Shown: in pieces, positions 8,536 to 16,250 of the stretch
Layout: each line of letters starts with the position of its first letter
Numbering within the stretch: position 1 is the stretch's first letter
Assembly: GCA_947177775.1 (NCBI GenBank)
Contig: CAMWVS010000033.1
Coordinates: forward strand, 1 to 33,229
Reading direction: 5' to 3'
Length of the DNA: 33,229 nucleotides
Origin: an uncultured Prevotella sp.
GTDB lineage: Bacteria; Bacteroidota; Bacteroidia; Bacteroidales; Bacteroidaceae
Position numbers and translations under genes: made by a program
Notes under the pieces: generated by a model
What the model saw: the letters and a program-made list of their open reading frames with translations, nothing else
What the model was told of the DNA's origin: nothing
Database searches by the model: none

Positions 8536-8584
8536 AGAGGGTGTGTCAAAAAATGCAGATGAAGCACATTTTGACACACCCTCT
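8536..8584. repeat. Strong inverted repeat, possible MITE or IS remnant
   Basis: The 16-base arms AGAGGGTGTGTCAAAA (8536-8551) and TTTTGACACACCCTCT (8569-8584) are perfectly complementary with a 17-base loop. The arm resembles sequences I associate with Bacteroidales insertion-element ends and intergenic hairpins, but no transposase is present. It could also work as a transcription terminator. Confidence 0.8.
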
Positions 8585-8684
8585 GACTTGCTACATTCTC
8601 TTCCAAATGAGCCTGCTGCTTCCTAAATCACAAGTTCATGTACGGCTATTTCATTTAGGCAATGGAATAGACAAAAACAACTTT

Positions 8685-8780
8685 TGTTACATGGCCCGCG
8701 TAACGGTGTTACACGGGCCATGTAACACTGTTACGCGGCTCATGTAACAATGTTACACGGGCCGTGTAACATTGTTACGG
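8685..8780. repeat. Tandem array of four 22-bp dyad-symmetric units
   Basis: Four consecutive 22-bp units start at 8685, 8707, 8729 and 8751, with a partial fifth at 8773-8780. Each reads TGTTAC...GTAAC and is itself a near-palindrome around a GGGCC or GGCCC centre. The third and fourth units together form a 35-bp near-perfect palindrome. The array sits between the 3' end of the pseudouridine synthase gene and the tamB promoter. Repeated dyads at two-turn spacing would suit cooperative protein binding, though a simple variable repeat is equally possible. Confidence 0.9.
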
Positions 8781-8834
8781 AAAATGAAAGAGCCGTGAAG
8801 TTCATGTAACTGAGGTCGCCCGCAAAGAGGCTTT

Positions 8835-9518
8835 TCATATAGCTTCCGCTTCTCGGCCCAGCGTCTGCCACAGCCGGTCGGCGGGCAACGGAGCCTCAAC
8901 CGAGATATGTTCGTGGCTGACCGGATGGTCGAACTCAATGCGGCGGGCAAAGAGGGATATGCTCCCGTCGGGATTGCTGCGCGGCGCACCATATTTGAGG
9001 TCGCCCTTGATGGGACATCCCATTGCGGCCAGCTGGCAGCGTATCTGATGGTGACGCCCCGTATGAAGGTGTATTTCCAACAGGCGGTAACGCTCGCCAC
9101 GGGCGATCACACGATAGTCGAGCACAGCCTTTTTCGACTGGGGCACCTCCCGGTCGTAGGCGTAACTCTTGTTCTGCCGTTCGTTGCGCACGAGCCAGTT
9201 CTCAAGACGGCCCTCGGGACGGGACGGTTCGCTGGCCACGATGGCCCAATAGGTCTTATGGACACTGCCCGCGCGGAACATCTCGTTGAGCCGCGGCAGG
9301 GCCTTCGATGTGCGGGCAAAGACGACCACGCCGCCCACGGGACGATCGAGGCGGTGGACAACGCCGAGAAAGACATTGCCCGGCTTGTTGTATTTCTCCT
9401 TGATATACTCCTTGACTGTCTCCGAAAGCGGCTTGTCGCCGGTCTTGTCGCCCTGGACTATCTCGCCGCTCTCTTTGCTGACGATGATAACATGATTGTC
9501 TTCGTAAAGTGGTTGCAT
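8835..9518 (-). CDS. RluA-family RNA pseudouridine synthase
   Basis: A 227-residue enzyme that would convert a specific uridine in rRNA or tRNA to pseudouridine in the cytoplasm. The family signature HRLDRPVGGVVVFARTSKA, with the catalytic Asp in RLD, is in the first third. The later motif LHTGRHHQIRCQLAAMGCPI is also typical of RluA/RluC/RluD. There is no N-terminal S4 domain, so it is one of the short members and its target cannot be told. I start at ATG 9518 (MQPLYEDNH); the frame continues upstream to 9596 but crosses an intergenic inverted repeat. It lies downstream of fabG, 134 bases away. Confidence 0.9.
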   Translation of the reverse strand: MQPLYEDNHVIIVSKESGEIVQGDKTGDKPLSETVKEYIKEKYNKPGNVFLGVVHRLDRPVGGVVVFARTSKALPRLNEMFRAGSVHKTYWAIVASEPSRPEGRLENWLVRNERQNKSYAYDREVPQSKKAVLDYRVIARGERYRLLEIHLHTGRHHQIRCQLAAMGCPIKGDLKYGAPRSNPDGSISLFARRIEFDHPVSHEHISVEAPLPADRLWQTLGREAEAI

Positions 9519-9542
9519 AATGAATGTGTCCCCAAAAAACTG

Positions 9543-9634
9543 CGGCCCCCTCCGACTTCCCTCAAGGGGGAGAGAGAATGGTATGCTTTTAGACATTTCA
9601 CTTCTCTCCCCCTTGGGGGAGCCGGAGGGGGCCG
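9543..9634. repeat. Intergenic inverted repeat with GC-rich 33-36 base arms
   Basis: The left arm (9543-9578), beginning CGGCCCCCTCCGACTTCCC, pairs with the right arm (9602-9634), ending GGAGCCGGAGGGGGCCG, with a few mismatches and an AT-rich loop of about 23 bases. It fills the fabG-pseudouridine synthase spacer. Arms of this CCCTCC...AAGGGGGAG type are, as I recall, widespread in Bacteroidales intergenic DNA. A MITE-like or processing-hairpin role is possible. Confidence 0.85.
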
Positions 9635-9652
9635 TATGCGTGGTTACGGTTA

Positions 9653-10399
9653 TTACATATTCATACCGCCGTCAACCTGGATGACCTGTCCGCTGATGTA
9701 GCTCGACATGTCAGAGGCGAGGAACGTTGCACAGTCGGCGATGTCGGCCACTGTACCGCCGCGGCGCAGAGGAATCTTGGCCGCCCACTCCTTGCGTACT
9801 TCGTCTGACAGAGCCTGTGTCATGGCTGTGTCGATGAAGCCGGGAGCAATGGCGTTGGCACGGATGCCCTTCGGGCCCATCTCCTGAGCGACACTCTTGG
9901 CGAGAGCTATCAGACCGGCCTTTGAGGCGGCATAGTTGCTCTGACCGGCATTGCCGTGAACTCCGACAACCGACGCCATGTTGATGATTGAACCGCCGCG
10001 CTGGCGCATCATCACCGGCACGCAGGCGTGGATGAAGTTGAAGGCGCTCTTCAGGTTGACCGCGATGACTGCGTCCCACTGTGCCTCGGTCATGCGGAGC
10101 ATCAGACCGTCCTTAGTGATGCCGGCGTTGTTGACCAGAATGTCAATCGAACCGAACTCTTCCTTAACCATCTTGACAACCTCTTCCGTCTGAGCGAAGT
10201 CGGCTGCGTTGCTTGCATATCCTTTGGCTTTGACGCCCTTTGCTGCAATCTCGGCCTCAGTGGCCTTGCCATTCTCGTCGATTACGAGGTCCGTAAACGC
10301 AACGTTTGCGCCCTCTTCGGCAAATTTCAGCGCGATAGCCTTGCCGATACCGCGCGCAGCTCCCGTGATGAGGGCTGTCTTACCTGTCAATAATCCCAT
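9653..10399 (-). CDS. fabG: 3-oxoacyl-[acyl-carrier-protein] reductase
   Basis: A 248-residue short-chain dehydrogenase that reduces 3-oxoacyl-ACP with NADPH in fatty-acid elongation. The cofactor motif TGAARGIG is at residues 12-19, NNAG is near 90, and the catalytic triad is Ser141 (in NMASVVG), Tyr154 and Lys158 (NYAASKAG). Length and the C-terminal end SGQVIQVDGGMNM are those of FabG. It follows a TetR-type regulator gene by 47 bases with no terminator between, so the regulator probably governs both. Confidence 0.95.
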   Translation of the reverse strand: MGLLTGKTALITGAARGIGKAIALKFAEEGANVAFTDLVIDENGKATEAEIAAKGVKAKGYASNAADFAQTEEVVKMVKEEFGSIDILVNNAGITKDGLMLRMTEAQWDAVIAVNLKSAFNFIHACVPVMMRQRGGSIINMASVVGVHGNAGQSNYAASKAGLIALAKSVAQEMGPKGIRANAIAPGFIDTAMTQALSDEVRKEWAAKIPLRRGGTVADIADCATFLASDMSSYISGQVIQVDGGMNM

Positions 10400-10446
10400 T
10401 TTCTTTGTTGTTTTATATGTTTATTGATATATGTTATTTCAATATG

Positions 10447-11040
10447 CTATTTCAGCATGCTCTTTCCCAGCGCTCCGTAGACGACCTTGGCCACGAGCGG
10501 CTTGCTCGTCTCCTCGGTCATGCCGTGGCCCAGACGGCCATATATATAAGGTACTTCAAGTCCCTTGATACAATAGTGGGTTATGTCGGCCACGAGGTCG
10601 ACGTTCTCTATGTCGAACTCGCCGTCGGCCTTGCCATTGGCGTAGACCTTCCGGAACAGCTCTATCTCGTCCTCATCGAAGTTCTTGCGGACCTTCTCCA
10701 CCATCCAGATGTTGCGGAAAAACTCCGCACGCAGATTACCGTTGCGCACGACAGTCTCCTTAATCATGTTCAGATGGGTGTAGATAAGTTCTATTATCTT
10801 GTCCTGAGGCCGTGTTTTCTTTGCCGCAACCTCGTCCAAACGGTCGGACAGACGCTCCAGCTCGGATTCTATCACGGCATAATAAACATCCTCCTTGCTC
10901 TTGAAATAGGTGTACAACGTCCGTCTGCCCTTACCGGACGCAAGGGCTATGTCATTCATTGTGGTGTTCTCAAGGCCGTTCTTGGCGAACAACTGCCTTG
11001 CCACATCAATCAGTTTCTGTCGTGTTTTCGATATGGACAT
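10447..11040 (-). CDS. TetR/AcrR-family transcriptional regulator
   Basis: A 197-residue regulator. Its N-terminal DNA-binding domain (about residues 5-52) contains the TetR pattern ARQLFAKNGLENTTMNDIA and GKGRRTLYTYFKSKEDV. The remaining helical domain would bind an unknown ligand. I begin at ATG 11040 (MSISKTRQK) because it is preceded by an unusually strong Shine-Dalgarno, AAAGGAGGAAAAG, and the frame upstream of it covers the promoter. It is first in the operon with fabG. Control by acyl-CoA or fatty acid is a reasonable guess from that position but is not shown by the sequence. Confidence 0.9.
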   Translation of the reverse strand: MSISKTRQKLIDVARQLFAKNGLENTTMNDIALASGKGRRTLYTYFKSKEDVYYAVIESELERLSDRLDEVAAKKTRPQDKIIELIYTHLNMIKETVVRNGNLRAEFFRNIWMVEKVRKNFDEDEIELFRKVYANGKADGEFDIENVDLVADITHYCIKGLEVPYIYGRLGHGMTEETSKPLVAKVVYGALGKSMLK

Positions 11041-11067
11041 AATCTTTTCCTCCTTTTCTTGATGATA

Positions 11068-11139
11068 TTGCACATCGCATTTATCATGTGCAAAAGTATC
11101 AATTATATTTTGAATGAGCAAACAAAACGTACATTTTGT
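11068..11139 (-). promoter_or_regulatory. tetR-fabG promoter with candidate operators
   Basis: On the minus strand a -33 TTTG (11119-11122) and a -7 TACTTTTG (11091-11098) are separated by 20 bases. Two inverted repeats lie here: TTGCACAT-N10-ATGTGCAA (11068-11093), overlapping the end of the -7 box and the start site, and ACAAAA-N6-TTTTGT (11122-11139), overlapping the -33 box. Either could be the autoregulatory site of the TetR protein; the first has longer, perfect arms. Confidence 0.6.
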
Positions 11140-11243
11140 CCGTCTGAAAAACATTTTTTGTGGTCTTACGGAACACTAATGGTTATAAAAGGACCACGAA
11201 ATGGTGACTTTTTCGGGTCTGGAAACAAAAAATACGGGAAAGT

Positions 11244-11275
11244 CTTGCATAATCAAAAATAAAGTGTTACCTTTG
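11244..11275 (+). promoter_or_regulatory. Promoter of the initiator tRNA gene
   Basis: The -7 element TACCTTTG (11268-11275) has a -33-like CTTG (11244-11247) 20 bases upstream. It lies about 23 bases before the tRNA. Confidence 0.6.
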
Positions 11276-11298
11276 CACTCGCAATTCAGAAATAACAC

Positions 11299-11374
11299 CG
11301 CGGAGTGGAGCAGTTGGTAGCTCGCCAGGCTCATAACCTGGAGGTCGCATGTTCGAGTCCTGCCTCCGCAACCA
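11299..11374 (+). tRNA. tRNA-fMet (initiator, CAT anticodon)
   Basis: A full cloverleaf folds: acceptor CGCGGAG/CTCCGCA, D stem GAGC/GCTC, anticodon loop CTCATAA, T loop TTCGAGT, and encoded CCA. The acceptor has a C1:A72 mismatch and the D stem an A11:U24 pair, both features of bacterial initiator tRNA. Two oddities: the anticodon stem has A29:U41, so only two of the usual three consecutive G:C pairs are present, and the T stem has a U52:C62 mismatch (11350 against 11360). Confidence 0.9.
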
Positions 11375-11377
11375 AGA

Positions 11378-11411
11378 AAAGAATGACAAGCCGACAGGTT
11401 TGTCATTCTTT
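11378..11411 (+). terminator. Terminator of the initiator tRNA
   Basis: AAAGAATGACAA (11378-11389) pairs perfectly with TTGTCATTCTTT (11400-11411), followed by GTTTATATA. It lies four bases after the CCA end. Confidence 0.75.
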
Positions 11412-11440
11412 GTTTATATACCGGTATAACGATATTGCCG

Positions 11441-11511
11441 CAAAATAAAAACAGAACATCCCGGGAGTACTGTCATAAACATTATATAACAGTGCTCCCG
11501 GGATGTTCTGT
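11441..11511 (-). terminator. Terminator of the outer-membrane barrel gene
   Basis: A 23-base stem (11451-11473 with 11489-11511, one G:U-type mismatch) around CATCCCGGGAG. On the minus strand it is followed by TTTTTATTTTG (11441-11451 region), so it terminates the gene whose stop codon is at 11546. Confidence 0.85.
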
Positions 11512-11545
11512 CGGTCACGGACCATCGTGCCGTCACACGGAAACA

Positions 11546-12199
11546 TCAGAAGTTCACGCCGCAGTTGATGTAGAAGCACCCCGTCCGGGACGTGTCAAAG
11601 TCGCTGTGGCAGATGTTTGCCAATCCCCAGTCGTATGCAAGCTCGGCATATATCATCTGATATTCGGCACCGCAGCCAATCTTCAATCCGCCGTCGAAAC
11701 GTTTGAAATAGTTCTCCGAAAACGAGGAACTGGTCTCACGTTCCGAATAGTTCTTCACCTTGCCACCCACGCCAAACGCGATATAGCCTCCGGCAAAAGG
11801 CTGAACGGAGAAGCTGTCGTCAATGCTGTAGCGGTATTTCACGATGATGGGTATCTCAAGATAATTCAGATCGTACGTGAACTTGGAGTTGTCGACATAG
11901 CCTTTTCCACCCTTTTCGGTGTAGAAAAGTCCTGTTTCGAGGTAGACAGGAGCTGAGGGAGACAACTGGAATCCGGCTACGGCACCAAGGTTAAGCCCCG
12001 TCTGCGAACTTCCGCCGTCAAGATCACTGTCGTCGGAATTGACGGTAGATATACCCATACCGAGGCGCAAACCGTAGTATATATTACGTTCATCGGCATA
12101 TCCCGGCATACTTGCCTGCGTCCTGCCGTAAGCATCATACTGTGCGAGCATCGGCAGGGTCATGATGATGCTTGCGATGGTGAACATTAATCTCTTCAT
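11546..12199 (-). CDS. Outer-membrane beta-barrel protein (PorT-like)
   Basis: A 217-residue protein with a signal peptide (MKRLMFTIASIIMTLPMLAQ, cleavage near residue 20). The rest looks like a small 8-stranded barrel of the type Bacteroidetes annotation calls outer membrane beta-barrel protein. Visible features are alternating strands such as GLRLGMGISTV, a GLNLGAVAGFQL strand, and a terminal CFYINCGVNF ending in aromatic F. Its specific role is unknown. It is monocistronic, with its own promoter and a strong terminator. Its 5' leader resembles that of tamB, which hints at shared control of two envelope genes. Confidence 0.8.
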   Translation of the reverse strand: MKRLMFTIASIIMTLPMLAQYDAYGRTQASMPGYADERNIYYGLRLGMGISTVNSDDSDLDGGSSQTGLNLGAVAGFQLSPSAPVYLETGLFYTEKGGKGYVDNSKFTYDLNYLEIPIIVKYRYSIDDSFSVQPFAGGYIAFGVGGKVKNYSERETSSSFSENYFKRFDGGLKIGCGAEYQMIYAELAYDWGLANICHSDFDTSRTGCFYINCGVNF

Positions 12200-12330
12200 C
12201 TTCGTAATATTGGTGTGTTGTTAGAATCTTGTACAAATACAGTGAAAGTGATGGCAATGCAAGTTCACTTGCCGATTGCCGGACACAGCCTATGTCATGC
12301 AAAGATATTACTAATTTTATTGACAGCAAA
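12200..12330 (-). promoter_or_regulatory. Promoter and conserved leader of the barrel gene
   Basis: The -33 TTTG (12327-12330) and the -7 TATCTTTG (12300-12307) are 19 bases apart, a consensus Bacteroidetes promoter. The transcribed leader contains AGGCTGTGTCCGGCAAT, a stem-loop GCAAG-N4-CTTGC (about 12258-12271), and AACAACACACCAA before the start. All of these correspond to segments in the tamB leader. Confidence 0.75.
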
Positions 12331-12436
12331 GAGAATCCCTCCCGACTTATTATTTTTTAACCATCGAGACGCCATCCGGCTGAACTGTCCGCACCATCCG
12401 GATGCGACAGAAACGCCGCATGCATATAACAAGAAA

Positions 12437-12462
12437 GGTGCTGAGGTATTGTCCCTCAGCAC
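12437..12462 (-). terminator. Terminator overlapping a stop codon
   Basis: GGTGCTGAGG pairs perfectly with CCTCAGCACC (12437-12446 with 12453-12462), followed on the minus strand by TTTCTTGTT. The upstream arm of the hairpin contains the last codon and the stop codon (12456-12458) of the adjacent gene. Confidence 0.8.
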
Positions 12463-13745
12463 CCTTTATGTGTCATTATGTTCAGAACCATGTCGTCCGT
12501 AACGCGCATGGCCTCCGCGCCGATTGAAGTAAGGTTGTGTATGCTCCTGTCCACACAGTCATCGATGATGCCTTCGGCACTCGAAACACACTTGCCCTCC
12601 ATTGCCAGCAGGGCCGAAAGAATGGCCGTGCTCACTCCCGACGATATTTTCAGCGCGCAACTCGGCTTCGCCCCGTCACATATCATACCCGTAAGGTTGG
12701 CTATCATGTTCTTCACCGCCCAGCAGATGCGCTGATAGTCGCCTCCCATGAGGTAGGTTATGCCACAGCTGCTGCCTATCGAGGCAACCACGCAACCGCA
12801 CAACGCGGACAGCTTTCCGAGACTCTGCTTGATATAGATGGCCGTCAGATGGCTCAGGGTGAGTGCCCTTATGAGCTCTTCCTCCGTATTCTCGTTCTCC
12901 TCGGCATACACCGCCACGGGATTGGTGGCGCAGATTCCCTGATTGCCGCTGCCCGAATTGCTCATCACCGGAATCATCGCGCCGCCCATACGGGCGTCAC
13001 ATGCCGAAGCTGTCTTGGCGATAATATGAGAAAATATGCTGTGACCGAGAATACCCTGGCTCAGCGGCCGGTCGATGGTCTTGCCGAGATTGTGGCCGTA
13101 GTTACCCTTGATGGCCTCGCGGGCAGCCCCCATGTTATATTCCTTCGTGGCAAGAATGAAGCGCAGTTCGTCCAGCGGTGACGTCATGGCGAAGTCGTAG
13201 ACAAGACACATGTCGAGCCTTATGTCCTCGTCGTCATCCTCCGATGACATACCGGCGGCAGCGCCCATGAGAATCTCTTCGTCACGGGTCACGGTGACAA
13301 AGCGGGTGTGACTGCCGGCAATTACGGCCGTAGCACAATGGGCTCCGGCCTCACACGCAACCTCGATGTAGAGTTTTTCAGTGATGCCCTCCTTCAGTTT
13401 TATGTCGATGCAGTGGCTTTCCATATACGCCTTTCCCTCTGCAAGTGTTTCCGGCGTAAGGTCCTTGAGCACCTCCAGCCCGTATGCGGACTTTCCTATG
13501 AGCGCCCCGAGCGATACGGCGATGGGCAATCCGATCATGCCCGTGCCCGGGATACCCACTCCCATGGCGTTCTTGAGGATGTTGGCGCTCAGCAACAGGC
13601 TTATTTTTTCAGGTCTGCAGCCCAGCGTTTCCGTTGCCTTGGCCACGCAAAGAGCCACGGCCATCGGCTCGGTACAGCCGATGGCGGGAACCACTTCGCG
13701 CTTTATGAGGGCAATGATGCGCTCTCGTGTCTTGATGTCTATCAT
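12456..13745 (-). CDS. L-cysteine desulfidase / L-serine dehydratase alpha-like protein (UPF0597)
   Basis: A 429-residue cytoplasmic protein of the UPF0597/CyuA group. These proteins resemble the alpha chain of iron-sulfur L-serine dehydratase, and some degrade L-cysteine to pyruvate, ammonia and sulfide. Visible signatures are AIGCTEPMAVAL with Cys24, the glycine-rich SGSGNQGICATNPV near residue 265, and several further Cys in GKLSALCGCVVASIGSSCG and GMICDGAKPSC that could ligate an Fe-S cluster. I use ATG 13745; a TTG at 13760 is possible but not needed. It lies 89 bases after dsbD with no obvious terminator between. Whether it prefers cysteine or serine cannot be read from the sequence. 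Confidence 0.85.
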   Translation of the reverse strand: MIDIKTRERIIALIKREVVPAIGCTEPMAVALCVAKATETLGCRPEKISLLLSANILKNAMGVGIPGTGMIGLPIAVSLGALIGKSAYGLEVLKDLTPETLAEGKAYMESHCIDIKLKEGITEKLYIEVACEAGAHCATAVIAGSHTRFVTVTRDEEILMGAAAGMSSEDDDEDIRLDMCLVYDFAMTSPLDELRFILATKEYNMGAAREAIKGNYGHNLGKTIDRPLSQGILGHSIFSHIIAKTASACDARMGGAMIPVMSNSGSGNQGICATNPVAVYAEENENTEEELIRALTLSHLTAIYIKQSLGKLSALCGCVVASIGSSCGITYLMGGDYQRICWAVKNMIANLTGMICDGAKPSCALKISSGVSTAILSALLAMEGKCVSSAEGIIDDCVDRSIHNLTSIGAEAMRVTDDMVLNIMTHKGC

Positions 13746-13834
13746 AATATCTATTGTCAATTAATCAAGAGTACCCAAATAATATTCGAGTCCCTTTCTT
13801 GACATACTCTATCTTTTGTTTTCAGCCGACAAAA

Positions 13835-15913
13835 TCATTTGCGGTAATTCTCCAGTCCCTTGTTGAGGAAGTCAACATACTCCTGTATGTCCTCATCGTA
13901 GGAGCGCAATCCGTTGAGCGGTTTGCCCTCGTTGTCGAGCAGGACATACACCGGCTGCGTGTTGGCTCCCACCTTCGTGCGTTCCAAATAGCTCCACTTG
14001 TCGCCCACGGTGCGCAGCGTGCGCTGCTGGCCGTTCTCCGTCACGGTGATTGGTTCGCGCAACGGGGTCTTGTCGTCAACGTAGAGCGAGATGAGAACAT
14101 AGTCCTTCGAAAGCATGCCTGCAACCTTCGGGTCTGTCCATACGGCTGCTTCCATCTTACGGCAGTTGACACAACCGAAGCCCGTAAAGTCGACCATGAC
14201 CGGCTTTCCCATTCGGGCGGCGGCGGCCATACCCTCGTCATAATCTGTGAAATGGGCCTCGACAGCCGACTTCTGGAGGTTGAAGTCCTGCGTGTTCATC
14301 GGCGGGGCAAAAGCGCTGATGGCTTTGAGAGGTGCTCCCCAAAGTCCCGGCACCATGTAGATGGCGAACGCCAGTGAAATCATGGCGAGGAAGAACTGGG
14401 GCACGTTGGTGCGGTTGCCCTCGTCGTCATGCGGGAATTTGAGCCAGCCGAGCAGGTAGACGCCGAGCAGTCCGAAGATAACAATCCACAGCGAGATGAA
14501 CACCTCGCGGTCAAGAATGTGCCAGCCGTAGGCCAGGTCGGCCACCGACAAGAACTTCAGGGCAAAGGCAATCTCGATGAAGCCGAGCACCACCTTGACC
14601 ACATTCATCCATCCGCCCGACTTCGGAGCCGATTTCAGGAGGCTGGGGAACATGGCGAACAGCGTGAATGGGATGGCCAGAGCGATGGCAAAGCCCAACA
14701 TACCGATGGTCGGGGCTATGTAGCTTCCCTGGGTGGACACGGCCACAAGCAGGAAACCGATGATTGGACCTGTGCATGAGAACGAGACGAGCGTCAGCGT
14801 AAAGGCCATGAGGAAGATGCTGAGCATTCCGCTCGTGGATTCCGACTTCTGGTCGATTTTGTTGCTCCACGACGACGGCAGCGTGATTTCAAACGCTCCG
14901 AAGAACGACGCGGCAAAAACCACGAGCAACAGACAGAAGAATATGTTGAAGACGGCGTTGGTCGACAGTGCATTGAGTGCGCTTGCGCCGAACAGCATCG
15001 TCACCACCAGTCCCAGCAGGACGTAGATAACGACAATGGAAACGCCGTAGGTCACAGCTTCTCGGATAGCCTTGGAGCGGTCCTTGTTGCGCTTCAGGAA
15101 GAAGCTGACGGTCATCGGGATTATCGGCCACACACAGGGAGTGAGCAGGGCGAGGAATCCTCCGGCCAGTCCGGCGAGGAAGATGTAGAGCAGGGAGTTG
15201 TCCATTGTGTTCTTGTCATACGCTTTCAGCTCGTCGATGACGGGCTTCCACAATTCCGAACCGGCCGCAATACCGGCCTCAGCACCACTGTTTGTGCCGA
15301 CGGCCGCGGCCGAATCAGCCTTCACCGAGTCGCCCTTGGCCACCAGAATCTCCGTTCTGGCGTCAGCTCCGCCTATTATCTCGTCGCCGGCTGTCTTTTC
15401 TGCTGCGCCGGCATTGGCCGCGGTCTTCTTTCCGTCAGCCTCGGCTGCCTTCGGCGGATTGGGGAGAGTGCCCTTCTTCACGAGTGCTATCTGCGACGGC
15501 GGAAGACACATTTCGTCGTTGCACGCACCGTATTCGAGATAGCAGTCGATATCGTATGTAGCCTTGGTGAACTTTATTTTCTGTACGAAAGCGCCGCTGC
15601 CTTCAAAGAAGCGCAGCTTCATTCCGAACATATTGTCATACTTGGAAATCTCATTGCCACGAGGGGTGAGCTTCCCGACGGTCGTTGCACCGTCCATCTT
15701 GTTGACATAGAACGTAGCCGAGATAGGGCCGTCGTTGCCCAGTTCGGTGGAATAGAGATGCCATCCATGGTCTATTTTGGCCGAAAAGACGATTTCCGCC
15801 TCATCACCGCCCAACATCTTCAGCTGCGAGGTGAAATGGACCGGATTGACCATCTGGGCATTAGCGGCAACGGTAAGAACCATCACCAAAAGAAATAAAA
15901 AAAGTTTCTTCAT
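13835..15913 (-). CDS. dsbD: DsbD-family thiol:disulfide interchange protein
   Basis: A 692-residue inner-membrane protein that passes electrons from cytoplasmic thioredoxin to periplasmic thiols. The signal peptide (about 1-20) is followed by a DsbD-alpha domain (20-160) with its Cys cluster in CYLEYGACNDEMCLPP. Next is a CcdA-type domain of eight or so membrane segments (about 225-500) with TPCVWPIIPMTV and FSCTGPIIG, each holding one redox Cys. The C-terminal thioredoxin-like domain carries FGCVNCRKME (CVNC near 580). The linker 160-220 is Ala/Lys-rich. All three redox pairs are present, so it should be active. The start at 15913 places the signal peptide first; the open frame upstream to 16330 crosses the promoter and is not coding. 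Confidence 0.92.
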   Translation of the reverse strand: MKKLFLFLLVMVLTVAANAQMVNPVHFTSQLKMLGGDEAEIVFSAKIDHGWHLYSTELGNDGPISATFYVNKMDGATTVGKLTPRGNEISKYDNMFGMKLRFFEGSGAFVQKIKFTKATYDIDCYLEYGACNDEMCLPPSQIALVKKGTLPNPPKAAEADGKKTAANAGAAEKTAGDEIIGGADARTEILVAKGDSVKADSAAAVGTNSGAEAGIAAGSELWKPVIDELKAYDKNTMDNSLLYIFLAGLAGGFLALLTPCVWPIIPMTVSFFLKRNKDRSKAIREAVTYGVSIVVIYVLLGLVVTMLFGASALNALSTNAVFNIFFCLLLVVFAASFFGAFEITLPSSWSNKIDQKSESTSGMLSIFLMAFTLTLVSFSCTGPIIGFLLVAVSTQGSYIAPTIGMLGFAIALAIPFTLFAMFPSLLKSAPKSGGWMNVVKVVLGFIEIAFALKFLSVADLAYGWHILDREVFISLWIVIFGLLGVYLLGWLKFPHDDEGNRTNVPQFFLAMISLAFAIYMVPGLWGAPLKAISAFAPPMNTQDFNLQKSAVEAHFTDYDEGMAAAARMGKPVMVDFTGFGCVNCRKMEAAVWTDPKVAGMLSKDYVLISLYVDDKTPLREPITVTENGQQRTLRTVGDKWSYLERTKVGANTQPVYVLLDNEGKPLNGLRSYDEDIQEYVDFLNKGLENYRK

Positions 15914-15940
15914 TGCAATGTAAATTTGAATATTCTGCTG

Positions 15941-15974
15941 CAAAAATACTAAATAAATACCGAACTGATTAAAA
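15941..15974 (-). promoter_or_regulatory. dsbD promoter
   Basis: The -7 element TATTTTTG (15941-15948) is preceded 21 bases upstream by GTTTT, a weak -33. The predicted leader is short, about 25 bases. Confidence 0.6.
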
Positions 15975-16250
15975 CTTTTTATAATAATATTGGTTTTATA
16001 TAGCTTTTGTCCAGCGGTTTCCCTATAAAAAACATGATTCTGTCTACTGTTGCCTTCATCCTCATCCATATTTGTCATTTCCCACATCCTTCCACCTGGA
16101 CATACAGACGTTTTTCCCTCCTCCACCGGCATGCCCGGACATACGCACGACGGGCAGCAGGAACTCCAGCTTCCACGGTCTCCGCCTTTTCCTTCCGTGT
16201 CTGCGGGAGCCTCCTCCGGCCCGTCTTTCGTCCTTACATCAGCCCTGCGG

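Noticed and set aside
8367..8606. Minus-strand ORF of 79 residues in the hairpin-rich gap
   Set aside because: It runs through two hairpins and the tamB promoter and resembles no family.
8685..8780. CRISPR array
   Set aside because: The units are contiguous with no spacers, and no cas gene is present.
9519..9596. Longer start for the pseudouridine synthase
   Set aside because: The extension is translated from an intergenic inverted repeat; the family N-terminus begins at 9518.
11176..11406. Minus-strand ORF of 76 residues over the initiator tRNA
   Set aside because: It is the antisense of the tRNA gene; peptides with RTRTCDLQVM are a familiar false annotation of this kind.
13746..13760. 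TTG start for the UPF0597 gene
   Set aside because: ATG 13745 lies five codons later and adequately covers the conserved N-terminus.
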